Shown here one piece after another: positions 16,115 through 24,514 of a stretch of 64,000 nucleotides of DNA. The DNA comes from Burkholderia ubonensis (lineage in GTDB: Bacteria > Pseudomonadota > Gammaproteobacteria > Burkholderiales > Burkholderiaceae): contig NZ_CP013421.1 in assembly GCF_001718695.1 (NCBI RefSeq), forward strand, positions 434,001-498,000, given 5' to 3'. The number at the start of each line of letters is the position of its first letter. Positions within the stretch are counted from its first letter, which is position 1. Under the pieces are notes generated by a model that saw only the letters and a program-made list of their open reading frames with translations, was not told the origin of the DNA and ran no database searches. Made by a program: the position numbers and the translations under genes.

Positions 16115-17863
16115 TCAGTCGTGCGCTTCGCGGTACTTCGCGAACTTCGACGTCTGGCCGATCCCCGGGTTGAAGCAGTTGCACGGGTCGAGCCCTTCGT
16201 AGAACGCCTTGAGCGCCGGCTTCGCGTGGTACAGGTGCCCGACGTTGTGCTCGGCCGGATATTCGGCGCGGCGCGCGTCGAGCAGCTTCCACATCGCGTG
16301 TTCGAGCGCGAGGCAGTCGTTGCCCTTCTTGACGATGTAGTCCTGGTGGAACACGTGGCACAGGAAGTGGCCGTAATACAGCTTGATCGCGATCGGCGCG
16401 TCGATGTCGGGCGGCAGCGTCTCGAACCAGTCGCGATCGTTGCGGCGAAGCGCGATGTCGAGCGCGACGATGTCCTCCACGTCGCGGGTATGCACGTTGC
16501 GGTAGCGGATCGCCGCGCCGGCCGCCGCGAACCGGTGCAGGAACGCCTTGTCGCCTTCCGCCGGCGTGCATTCGAAGAACGCGCCCGTGCGCTTCGCGAA
16601 GAACGACGTCAGGAAGCTGCGCGCTTCCTCCGCGGTATCGGCCGATACCTTCAGCATCAGATGATGTTCGTAGCGCTTGCCGTAGTCGCGAATGCGCGGC
16701 GGCAGGTGATTCGGAAACAGGTTGCTGACGGCCTGCATCACGCGATCGCTCAGATGCCGCGGCAGGAAGCCGAGCCGGTCGAACCACGCGTCGCATTTGC
16801 TCTTGAAGCCGAACAGCATCGGCATGCGCTTCGTGCCGAAGTGGCGGATCATCAGGAACGTGTCCTTGCCGTACTTCTGCGCGATGTCGAACGCGTCGCG
16901 GTGCAGGTATTCGCCCGCGATCGGCAGGCGCTTGAACTGCGTGAGCGCGTGGCGGCGGATGTCGGTCAGCTCGTCGATGTCGTTGGTGCCGATGTAGAAC
17001 ACCTTCGCACCGGCTTCGATCGGAAACGTGTCGAGGCGCACCGCGAACACCATCACCTTGCCGGCCGAGCCCGATGCTTCGTGCAGCCGCAGCGGATCGG
17101 CGTTGTAGCGCGCGGGCGTGTCGGCATCGACGTCGCGCACGTGCTCGGCGTAGTGGTGATCGGAACCGGACGCATCGCCGTCGACGATGTCGCGCTCCGA
17201 GAAGTCGCCGTTGTCGAGGCGCGCGAGGATTTCCTCCGGCACCGCGCCCAGGCGCACGTCGAGATGGTTCACGAGCTTCAGGCGCCCGTCCGCACCGACC
17301 TGGGCGAACACCGCCATCTCCGTATAAGCCGGGCCGCGCTGCACCAGCGCGCCGCCGGAGTTGTTGCAGACGCCACCGATCACCGACGCGCCGATGCACG
17401 ACGAGCCGATCACCGAGTGCGGCTCGCGTCCGAGCGGTTTCAGCGTCTGCTCGAGCTGATCGAGCGTCGCGCCCGGCAGGCAGATCACCTGCTTGCCGCT
17501 TTTGATGACGTGCACCTTGCGGATCCGCGCGGTGCTGACGATCACGATGTCGCGGTCGTAGTCGTCGCCGTCGGGCGTCGAGCCGCCGGTGAGGCCCGTG
17601 TTCGACGCCTGGCAGATCACGATCACGTTCGCGGCCACGCAGGCCTGCAGCACCTTCCATTGCTGGAGCAGCGTGCCGGGCCGCACCACCGCGAGCGTCC
17701 GGCCTTCGCCGAACCGGAAGCCGGTCCGGTAGCGCCGCGTGTCCCGCTCGTTCGTCAGCACGTCCTGCTGGCCGACGATTTCCGTCAGCGAACGGATGAA
17801 CGCCTCATGCCGCCCGGTGGGCGGCGCAAGCGGCGAAGACGATTCGCCTGATACGGTTGACAC
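16115..17863 (-). CDS. dld: Quinone-dependent D-lactate dehydrogenase
   Basis: A 582-residue peripheral-membrane flavoenzyme oxidising D-lactate to pyruvate. The N-terminal FAD-binding PCMH domain shows QASNTGLTGGSTPDG and IGASVIGGVCNNSGGALVQRG; the C-terminal Dld-type membrane-binding region includes EYLHRDAFDIAQKYGKDTF and ends with FNPGIGQTSKFAKY. Size matches E. coli Dld (about 570). The GTG at 17861-17863 has AGGAG 7 nt upstream and is preferred over an upstream in-frame ATG. Being first in the operon with lutABC, it gives the cell both D- and L-lactate oxidation from one transcript. Confidence 0.93.
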   Translation of the reverse strand: MSTVSGESSSPLAPPTGRHEAFIRSLTEIVGQQDVLTNERDTRRYRTGFRFGEGRTLAVVRPGTLLQQWKVLQACVAANVIVICQASNTGLTGGSTPDGDDYDRDIVIVSTARIRKVHVIKSGKQVICLPGATLDQLEQTLKPLGREPHSVIGSSCIGASVIGGVCNNSGGALVQRGPAYTEMAVFAQVGADGRLKLVNHLDVRLGAVPEEILARLDNGDFSERDIVDGDASGSDHHYAEHVRDVDADTPARYNADPLRLHEASGSAGKVMVFAVRLDTFPIEAGAKVFYIGTNDIDELTDIRRHALTQFKRLPIAGEYLHRDAFDIAQKYGKDTFLMIRHFGTKRMPMLFGFKSKCDAWFDRLGFLPRHLSDRVMQAVSNLFPNHLPPRIRDYGKRYEHHLMLKVSADTAEEARSFLTSFFAKRTGAFFECTPAEGDKAFLHRFAAAGAAIRYRNVHTRDVEDIVALDIALRRNDRDWFETLPPDIDAPIAIKLYYGHFLCHVFHQDYIVKKGNDCLALEHAMWKLLDARRAEYPAEHNVGHLYHAKPALKAFYEGLDPCNCFNPGIGQTSKFAKYREAHD

Positions 17864-18197
17864 GTGAATTCTCCTGTTGGCCGAGCGCGGAAGAGGGATT
17901 GAACGGCGCCGCAGCGGCGTCCGATCGGAATGCCGTAAGGCTAGGCGTGCGGGGCGGTGAAGTCCAATATCGCGTGGACGCGATTTCAAGACGAAATGCA
18001 TATCGCTCGCGCGGCGAGCGAGCGTGCAGACCGCGCAGCGGCGGCGATTGGGGCGTGGTGCGGGGTGGAATGCGGGTGGAATGCGGGTGGTTTGCGAGCG
18101 GTTTGCCTGCGGATTGCGGCTTCCGCGCGGCGTGCCGCGTCGAATCCGACGGGCCGACGCCGCTAGCGGCGCCCGTGGGCGCCGGCGCTTATGGCTT
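17864..18197. promoter_or_regulatory. Lactate operon upstream region with ATCGCG-N4-CGCGAT repeat
   Basis: The 334 bp between dld and the LysR gene contain an inverted repeat ATCGCG-TGGA-CGCGAT at 17969-17984, about 105 bp before the dld GTG, and a tandem GGAATGCGGGT duplication near 18066-18088. The repeat is a plausible operator for the operon; no clear -10/-35 could be fixed. Confidence 0.4.
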
Positions 18198-19109
18198 TCA
18201 CGGCGTCGCGGCGCTGTCGGCCGTTTCGCGCGCGAGCGTGCGGACGGCGCGCACGAGATTCTGAATCACCGGCGATTTTTCGCGCGGGCGGTGAACGAGC
18301 ACGATCGGCGAGCGCAGCGGCTCGCCCTGCAAGCCGTGGTAGGTGACGCGATCCGTCGGCGCCTGGCGCACCGACTCGGGGATCAGCGTCACGCCGAAGC
18401 CGGCCGCGACGAGGTTCACCGACGCGGGGATCTGCGGCGACTCCATTTCGACGGTCGGCGTGAAGCCGGCTGCCCAGCACGCGCCGACGATCGCGTCGTA
18501 CAACGCGGGGCCGATCGCGCGCGGGAACAACACCAGCGGGTCGTCGGACAGCGCGTGCAGCGCGAGCACCGGCTCCGCGCCGTGGCGGTGGCCGGACGGC
18601 AGCACGGCCAGAAAGCGCTCTTCGACCAGCGGCTGCACGGCCAGGCCGCGGCAATCGAGCGGCAGGCGCACCAGCGCGGCATCGACGCGCGCCTCGAGCA
18701 CCTTGTCGATCAGCGCCGGGCTGTTGCTCTCTTCGCAGTGGATCAGGACGTCCGGATAGTCGCGCCGGAAGCGTTGCATCAGCGACGCGACGAATGGATG
18801 GAACACGATCGAGCCGGCAAAGCCCAGCACGAGCCGGCCGCTCAGGCCGCGCCCGGCGTTCTGCGCTTCGGCGAGCGCGAGCTCGGCTTCTTCGACGATG
18901 TGCTTCGCGCGCTCGCGGAACAGGCGGCCGGCGTCGGTCAGTTCGACGCGCCGCGGATGGCGGATGAACAGGCGTGTGCCGATCTCGCGCTCGAGCTTCA
19001 GGATCTGCTGACTCAGCGGCGGCTGCGCGATGCCGAGAAACTCGGCGGCCTCGGTGAAATGCAGATACTCGGCCACCGCGAGGAAGTAGCGTAGCTGACG
19101 GAATTCCAT
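18198..19109 (-). CDS. LysR family transcriptional regulator near lactate operon
   Basis: A 303-residue LysR-type regulator. The N-terminal winged helix-turn-helix (about residues 1-60) contains FTEAAEFLGIAQPPLSQQI; the remainder is the two-lobe effector-binding domain, with the usual FGVTLIPESV stretch near residue 235. It lies directly upstream of dld on the same strand, 334 bp away, and is the most likely regulator of the lactate operon. CatM/BenM-like N-terminal wording (HFTEAAE) suggests an organic-acid effector, which fits but does not prove lactate sensing. Confidence 0.9.
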   Translation of the reverse strand: MEFRQLRYFLAVAEYLHFTEAAEFLGIAQPPLSQQILKLEREIGTRLFIRHPRRVELTDAGRLFRERAKHIVEEAELALAEAQNAGRGLSGRLVLGFAGSIVFHPFVASLMQRFRRDYPDVLIHCEESNSPALIDKVLEARVDAALVRLPLDCRGLAVQPLVEERFLAVLPSGHRHGAEPVLALHALSDDPLVLFPRAIGPALYDAIVGACWAAGFTPTVEMESPQIPASVNLVAAGFGVTLIPESVRQAPTDRVTYHGLQGEPLRSPIVLVHRPREKSPVIQNLVRAVRTLARETADSAATP

Positions 19110-19413
19110 GCGGGTGTCGGGTCGGAAAAGCGTGGGGCTCGGGGCCGGAGGAAGGCTTGGGGGGCGATTTTAACTCGGGCGGGCGGGGGGTGGGTTTTGG
19201 CGGGGTATGGGGGCCCTCCAACAGAATTCGCTATCTGGACCGGCGCGAGATCGCGTGACCAATGCGGTCGATTCGGTGGCGGCGAGACCACCGCGCAAGG
19301 AGCCGACGCTGTGCGAGTCGTCGTCCGCGGTGGCACGCATGTTTCGATGCCGTGTTCGTCGTCGCGAGGCGCGGCACGTGCGGACAGCCTCGCCCCACTT
19401 CGCCGCCACCCGC
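19110..19413. other. Gap between LysR and dehydrogenase genes; possible stem-loop
   Basis: No gene is supported. GCGAGGC (19364-19370) and GCCTCGC (19387-19393) can pair around a 16-nt loop about 20 bp after the dehydrogenase stop on the minus strand. There is no T-run, so a rho-independent terminator is uncertain. Confidence 0.3.
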
Positions 19414-20277
19414 TCACCCCACCCGAAACCCACCCGCCTCGACCGTCAACCCCGCAAACACCGACCAATCGCAATCGCCCATGCCCACCTCGACGGCTTC
19501 CGCCATTCGATCCCGCACCACCGCGAGCATCGGCAACGTGCGACCCGCCTGCGCGGCGGCGTCGCCCGCGAGGCGCAGATCCTTCAATCCGAGCGACGCC
19601 TTGAAGCCGGGCCGATACGCGTTCTCGACGATATTGCGCGAATAGGTCCGATACGGACGGCTGCCGAACAGCGTGCCGAGGATCAACTCGAAGAACCGCG
19701 TGCGAGAAAGCCCGTTCGCCTCGGTGAGCACGACCGCTTCGGCCATCGCTTCGATCGCCATCGTGATCATCATGTTGCACGCGAGTTTCGCGGCATAAGC
19801 GGCGGGCGGCGCTTCGCCCATGTCCCATACCTGCTTGCCGATGGCGTCGAGCGCCGGCATGACGCGCGCGAGCGCCGCCGGGGCGCCTGCGGCCAGCACG
19901 TTCAGTTCGCCCTTCGCCGCGATGTCGGGTCGCCCGAGCACCGGCGCAGCCACATAAGCGACGCCCGCCGAGCGATGAAGCGCGACGAGCTCGTGCGCGA
20001 ACGCGACCGAAATTGTCGATGCGACCACATGCACGAGGCCCGGCCGCGCCTGCTGCAACAGCTTCGCGTCGAGCAGCACGGCGCGGATCGCCGCGTCGTC
20101 GGACAGCATCGTCAACGCGATGTCGGCCTGCAGCGCATGCACCGGCGCGTCGACCATGCGCACGCCGTCGACGGCGCCGCCCGACCGATTCCACGCCGTC
20201 ACCGCATGGCCGGCGGCGACCAGATTGCGGGCCATCTCGCGCCCCATGGAACCCATCCCGATGATGCCGATTTCCAT
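19414..20277 (-). CDS. NAD(P)-dependent 3-hydroxyisobutyrate dehydrogenase-family oxidoreductase
   Basis: A 287-residue beta-hydroxyacid dehydrogenase-family protein. The N-terminal Rossmann motif is IGIIGMGSMGREMARNL; the C-terminal helical domain carries AAKLACNMMITMAIEAMAEA, which holds the family catalytic lysine. The usual substrate-contact motif near residue 120 reads APVLGRPDIAAKGELN rather than the classical DAPVSGG, typical of the glyoxylate/imine-reductase-like branch, so the substrate is uncertain. The start at 20277 has AGGAG 6 nt upstream. It follows the alpha/beta hydrolase remnant by 26 bp in an EthD-hydrolase-dehydrogenase operon. Confidence 0.87.
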   Translation of the reverse strand: MEIGIIGMGSMGREMARNLVAAGHAVTAWNRSGGAVDGVRMVDAPVHALQADIALTMLSDDAAIRAVLLDAKLLQQARPGLVHVVASTISVAFAHELVALHRSAGVAYVAAPVLGRPDIAAKGELNVLAAGAPAALARVMPALDAIGKQVWDMGEAPPAAYAAKLACNMMITMAIEAMAEAVVLTEANGLSRTRFFELILGTLFGSRPYRTYSRNIVENAYRPGFKASLGLKDLRLAGDAAAQAGRTLPMLAVVRDRMAEAVEVGMGDCDWSVFAGLTVEAGGFRVG

Positions 20278-20303
20278 TCGACTCTCCTTGCTCAAGCGCG
20301 CGT

Positions 20304-21317
20304 TCACGAGGTGCTGTGCAGCGGCTCGGCTGCCTCGGTATGTTCGACGAGCCAGCTCAACACCGGCGCCAGCGCCTCATCGGAGTTCTTCTCGTAGATG
20401 AGCCCGTGACCGTTGCCGAACACCCGATGGTCGGGCAGATGCAGCACTTCAGCCCGGCTGCCGGCGGCGTTGAGTTGCGCGACGGCTGGCGCACTGGCCG
20501 CGGCGAACGCGGAAGCCTCGGCCGTGACGGCGACGATCGGCAAGCCGGCCAGCGCCGGCAGCCGGTGCGTACCGGGCGCAGCCGCGCGCAGCGCGTCGGG
20601 CGACACGACGGGCGGCTCTCAGCCGAGCGGCGCCGCGGCGAGCCCCCAGGTCAGCGTCCCGATGTTCGGAATCTCCGCAAACGGCGGCCCCATCGGCTCG
20701 ACGGCGACAATCGCTTTCACCAGGCCGGGCCGGCGATCGGCAACCAGCCAGCCGACCGGCCCCGACGCCGAGTGCGTCAGCAGGATCGCCGGCCCGACGC
20801 GGTCGAGCAGCTTCGCGATCCGGTCGGCCTCCATGTCCTGCGAGAACGCGAGGTCAGCGGGAAGCGGGCCGTATCCAGCGATGAAAGCGTCCATTGCCGC
20901 TTCGTTGTCCGCGGCAAACGGCCATTGCGTGTGCCGGTCTTCGTATTCGCGCGGGAAGTAGATGTAGCGGCCGTGTTCGTACGAGAACGGCGGCCCCATC
21001 GGTCCCATCGTGTCGACGTGGAACGGCGAGCGTCCGTGTCCGGGGCGGTCGGCGACGAGCACGGCATAGCCAGCTTCCACGAGACGCTGCGCCCAGCCGG
21101 GCCGGCCGTCCGGCGTGTCGAACCATTCGGTGCCTTGAAAGCCGCCGCCATGCAGCAGCACGATCGGCCACGGGCAAGTCACCTCGACCGGCGTCTCCCA
21201 TTCGACGAAGAGCGGCCCGCATTGGTCGGTCTGCCCGCCTCGTTCGATGCGGTCGCCGGCAATCCACAGATGGCCGCGTCGTACGGTGCGCGGGGCTGCA
21301 TGTTTCCAGAAGGACAT
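20304..21317 (-). pseudogene. Alpha/beta hydrolase interrupted by an in-frame TGA
   Basis: The frame encodes a hydrolase of about 337 residues: oxyanion region IVLLHGGGFQGTEW, nucleophile motif THSASGPVGWLVADR, and a C-terminal catalytic-His region in the second part (HLPDHRVFGNGHG). A TGA at 20619-20621 stops translation after 232 residues, and the same frame resumes immediately (EPPVVSPDAL...) to the stop at 20304. The C-terminal part, with the presumed catalytic His, would be lost. A single substitution (for example TGG or CGA to TGA) explains it. It may be genuine inactivation, a sequencing error, or less likely readthrough. Neighbours are EthD upstream and the dehydrogenase 26 bp downstream. 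Confidence 0.8.
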
Positions 21318-21374
21318 GGTCGTGTTCCTGTCGTTGATGTCCGCCGCTCGCGCGCGCGTCGCGCAGTCAGCCGG

Positions 21375-21689
21375 TCAGCGCCGCGCTACGCGCAGGCGCG
21401 TCGGTGCAATGTCGGTAAAGGCCGCAACGTCGGCCATGACCAGCGCGGCCTCCGGCGAGCCGAACGCGGCGTCGATCGCAGCATCGTCGCGAAAAATGCA
21501 TTCGCAGATCGCCAGCGTGCCGACATGCGTCGGCGCCGGAAAGAAAGCGGTCGCACGCTCGAGACCGTAGCGCCGCCATGCGTGCATCACGAGCGGCAGA
21601 TGACGTTCAACGTAGTAGCGCCGGTGGAAGCGCTGGGCCGGCGTGCCGTCGTAGGTGACATACACCGTGGCGGTGGTGCTGCATGACAT
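21375..21689 (-). CDS. EthD family protein
   Basis: A 104-residue ferredoxin-like-fold protein of the EthD family: VYVTYDGTPAQRFHRRYYVERHLPLVMHAW at the start (described here in part: F-x-R-x-Y-Y-x-x-H-L-P-L), and a late segment VMADVAAFTDIAP typical of the family. EthD proteins accompany ether and aromatic degradation genes; the precise activity is unclear. It is the first gene of the leftward operon with the hydrolase and dehydrogenase, and is divergent from a LysR regulator. Confidence 0.82.
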   Translation of the reverse strand: MSCSTTATVYVTYDGTPAQRFHRRYYVERHLPLVMHAWRRYGLERATAFFPAPTHVGTLAICECIFRDDAAIDAAFGSPEAALVMADVAAFTDIAPTRLRVARR

Positions 21690-21794
21690 GACGCGCTCCG
21701 TTCTGCGTGGTTAGTGCCCGCCGCCCGACGTGCGGCGGCCCGGCCGAAGCCGCAATCGATCGCGACGACATGCGGTGGATCGCAGTCTGTCAAA

Positions 21795-21823
21795 TTCAGT
21801 TTCGTACGGCAATTCAATATAAT
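21795..21823 (+). promoter_or_regulatory. Sigma70-type promoter for the LysR gene
   Basis: A perfect -10 box TATAAT (21818-21823) is preceded by TTCAGT (21795-21800) at 17 bp, ending 35 bp before the LysR ATG. It lies in the divergent EthD/LysR interval, where an autoregulating LysR protein would bind. Confidence 0.6.
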
Positions 21824-21858
21824 GAACAGCATCCGTTCACTTTTGTGGGTACATCGAT

Positions 21859-22713
21859 ATGGAGTGGAGCGACGTGCGGATCTTCCTCGCGATTGCGCGT
21901 ACGGGCACGCTGGGCGCGGCGGCACGCGCGCTGGCGCTGAGTCACCCGACGATCGGGCGGCGCCTGCGCGCGCTGGAGGCGTCGATGGGGCAAGTGCTGT
22001 TTCAGCGAACCGCGGATGGCTTCGTTCTAACAGAGGAAGGCGTCGCCATCCTGCCGCTCGCCGAGCAGATGGAAGAAAGCGCGCTGACGATGGAGCGCCG
22101 GCTGACCGGCGAGCAGCAGAAGCTCGAAGGCACGCTGAAGATATCGTCGTCCGACTGGTTCGGCGCGTACGTGTTGCCGCCCGTGATCGCCGAGTATTCG
22201 CGCGACTATCCGCTGGTTGAAATCGACGTGCTGACCGGCACGCGCCTGTTCAATCTCGCCCAGCGTGAAGCGGACGTCGCGTTCCGGATCGTTCCATTCA
22301 CCGGGCAGGACATCGTGCAGCGCCGGCTGACGCGGATGCGCTACGGTGTCTACGTGGCGGCCGCGCATGCCGATCCGGTCGAAGGCGACGGCGCCGGCCA
22401 CCGCCTGATCGCGATGGATACGTCGACCGGCAGCTTCCCCGACATCGACTGGCTGAAAGCGCGCTTTCCGAACGCGGGCGTGGTATTGCAATCGAATAAC
22501 CGGAATGTCCAGGCCCAGATGTGCGGCCGCGGTTTGGGCATTGCCGTATTGCCGCGGCCGGTCGGCGATCAGCTCGCGACCATTCGCAGGCTCGAGTTAC
22601 GCGACGAGCCGCCGCAACGCGATATCTGGATGGGCTACCACCGCGATCTCAGGCGGCTGCATCGCTTGCGCGCGTTCGTCGATCTCGCGGTCAAGCATAT
22701 TGGGAGCGAATGA
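21859..22713 (+). CDS. LysR family transcriptional regulator
   Basis: A 284-residue LysR-type regulator, MEWSDVRIFLAIARTGTLG at the start, with HTH residues AAARALALSHPTIGRRLRALE and a following substrate-binding domain. The WSDVRIFLAI start and the long polar linker (MEESALTMERRL) place it in the broad group that controls neighbouring divergent catabolic genes. It is divergent from the EthD/hydrolase/dehydrogenase operon with 169 bp between, so it is the probable regulator. A good -10 box lies 35 bp upstream. Confidence 0.9.
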   Translation: MEWSDVRIFLAIARTGTLGAAARALALSHPTIGRRLRALEASMGQVLFQRTADGFVLTEEGVAILPLAEQMEESALTMERRLTGEQQKLEGTLKISSSDWFGAYVLPPVIAEYSRDYPLVEIDVLTGTRLFNLAQREADVAFRIVPFTGQDIVQRRLTRMRYGVYVAAAHADPVEGDGAGHRLIAMDTSTGSFPDIDWLKARFPNAGVVLQSNNRNVQAQMCGRGLGIAVLPRPVGDQLATIRRLELRDEPPQRDIWMGYHRDLRRLHRLRAFVDLAVKHIGSE

Positions 22714-23159
22714 ATCGCAACGACCGGCAGCCGTGAAAGGCTCACGCGGCAATCTGACGTCGAGCCCGATAATTCACCGCATACCACTAAACATTCGCGG
22801 CCAAACGGACGCGACGGCACCCACCTATCCGCAGCGCGGCGGTCCTTTACGTGTCGGCTTCGACGCGTATAGAACGACGCTTCATGCCTGACTCAATCAC
22901 CCATTAGTTTGGTTTGTTGTGCCGCGCAATCGTCGTCCTGTTCTGGACCAATCCACGGAACGGCGATCGGTAAAGCATTCAACCGGTACGGGTGCGCGTC
23001 GCCTTGCTCACGACCACATCCGCAGCGCCACGGCCGACGTCAAGAACGCGAATATCCACCGTCCACGCCTCCCGCAATCTCCCCAATAGCACCCCGAACC
23101 CATTCACCGATGCCCTTGCGACATCGGCCGACGTGCTGCGGACGCACGCGCGCCGAGCC
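22714..23159. other. Intergenic region without recognisable gene
   Basis: About 446 bp between the LysR gene and the convergent outer-membrane protein gene. No frame has convincing family features; short frames here look like chance. Part of it (about 22790-22930) is less GC-rich than the flanks, which could mark an old insertion scar, but no repeats or transposase pieces are visible. Confidence 0.3.
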
Positions 23160-24173
23160 TCAGAACTTGTGCGCCACGCCGACCATGAACATGTCCTGGT
23201 CCTTGTCATTGCGGGTCGCGACACGGTTGAAGCGCAGGCTCGCCGCCCAATCCTCGGCCACCTGATAACTTACCTGCGCGCTGAGCAACGCATTGAGCCG
23301 CGTCTGGCTCGACGCTTCGTCGCGATCGCGTGACAGATACGGGCCGACGCCGGCCGACAGCGTCCATTTGCTGCCGACCGGCGCGACGTACCAGAATTGC
23401 GCGGCCACGCCGCGCCGGCCCGCGACGCCATTGTTGCCTTCGTAGACGAAGCTCGCCGAATAGGCCCACGCCGTGCCGAACGGCCGGCGGACTTCGACCA
23501 TGTAGCCCTTTTCCATCGGCACTTGCGGACGGTTTGTCTGCGACGTGCCTGCCCATACCGCGACCTGCGTCTTGCCGTCGGATACCGCCGGATGCAACTG
23601 GCCGCCGAAGTCGGAGCCGATGCCGAACAGCAGCGCGTCGGAATTGAAGCCGCCGAGCATCTGCACGTGGTTGTATTGCACCTTGACGAAGAAGCGATCG
23701 GCAACGACGTAATAGCGCATCGCCGCCGACGCGCGCACGCCCCATCGCTTGTCGTTGCGCGCCTCGTTGTCGACGTGCGTGGTGTCCATGCTGAAGTACG
23801 GCCCCGCCGACAGTTCGAGCACCCACCGATTGGCGAGTGGCCACCGAAACGAGCCGAGCGCCGCGAAGCCGTCGCGGTGATGGTCGAGCGGATGCCCTTC
23901 GTTCAGGTACGCGACATAGACCGACAGGTAGTCGTTCAACACGTCGCCGAAACCGACTTCGTAGGCGCGCCAGTGCATATCGCCGCCCTCGGTCGCGCGG
24001 CCGTCGCCATACACCGCGTAGACGTCGATCGTCCGGTCAGCTGGCTTGGGGGCGGCAGGCAAGTCCGGCGCGCCGTCGGCGGCCCGTGCATGCAGTGGAG
24101 ACGCCAGCAATGCGAAACCGGCGATCGAACTCGTGACAACGAAGCGCAAGCAGACGCGACGATATCGTCCCAT
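23160..24173 (-). CDS. Putative outer-membrane beta-barrel protein
   Basis: A 337-residue exported protein. A signal peptide ends near LHARAADG (about residue 31). The mature region has repeated short amphipathic strands with aromatic girdles (YLSVYVAYLNEG, FFVKVQYNHVQ, AYSASFVYEG, SLRFNRVATRN) and terminates MVGVAHKF with the terminal phenylalanine typical of outer-membrane barrels. No enzymatic residues are evident and I do not recognise a named family; PagP/lipid A-type or MipA-like roles cannot be excluded. It stands alone between a gap and the chemoreceptor gene. Confidence 0.7.
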   Translation of the reverse strand: MGRYRRVCLRFVVTSSIAGFALLASPLHARAADGAPDLPAAPKPADRTIDVYAVYGDGRATEGGDMHWRAYEVGFGDVLNDYLSVYVAYLNEGHPLDHHRDGFAALGSFRWPLANRWVLELSAGPYFSMDTTHVDNEARNDKRWGVRASAAMRYYVVADRFFVKVQYNHVQMLGGFNSDALLFGIGSDFGGQLHPAVSDGKTQVAVWAGTSQTNRPQVPMEKGYMVEVRRPFGTAWAYSASFVYEGNNGVAGRRGVAAQFWYVAPVGSKWTLSAGVGPYLSRDRDEASSQTRLNALLSAQVSYQVAEDWAASLRFNRVATRNDKDQDMFMVGVAHKF

Positions 24174-24514
24174 TTCGACACCCCCTCACGTTGGGCACCG
24201 CGGTTTCGTGGACAAGTCGCTGGCGATTATAGGTGGCGCCGGGCCGTGAGGACCAGCCCGGAGATGCACGTAGGAGCGCGAATAGCAGCGCGCCTGCGAT
24301 GAACGCAGGCGCGGTAGTGGTGATAGTGAGGGCCGCGCGGTCTATCGGCGCGTGTCGCCGAACGTGGCGTCCGGCCTTCCTGCCGGGCACTCGGCGCACA
24401 GCGTCAACGCGCCGGATCGCGAACTGCCTAGCGCCGCGCGAAGCGCTCGACTTTGGTCATACGAAATGATCGACGGCCGCGGCTCGCTACGTTCCGCGCC
24501 GCGCCGGCAAACGC
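24174..24514. other. Gap with strong 10-bp hairpin
   Basis: No gene is supported. A 10-bp stem CGCGCCTGCG / CGCAGGCGCG with loop ATGAA lies at 24289-24313, about 200 bp past the chemoreceptor stop and about 115 bp before the barrel protein gene on the minus strand. It may end chemoreceptor transcription or act in the leader of the barrel gene; there is no T-run. Confidence 0.4.

Noticed and set aside
22979..23224. Short minus frame in the LysR/barrel gap
   Set aside because: No homologous motif, no ribosome site, and overlaps the barrel gene end.
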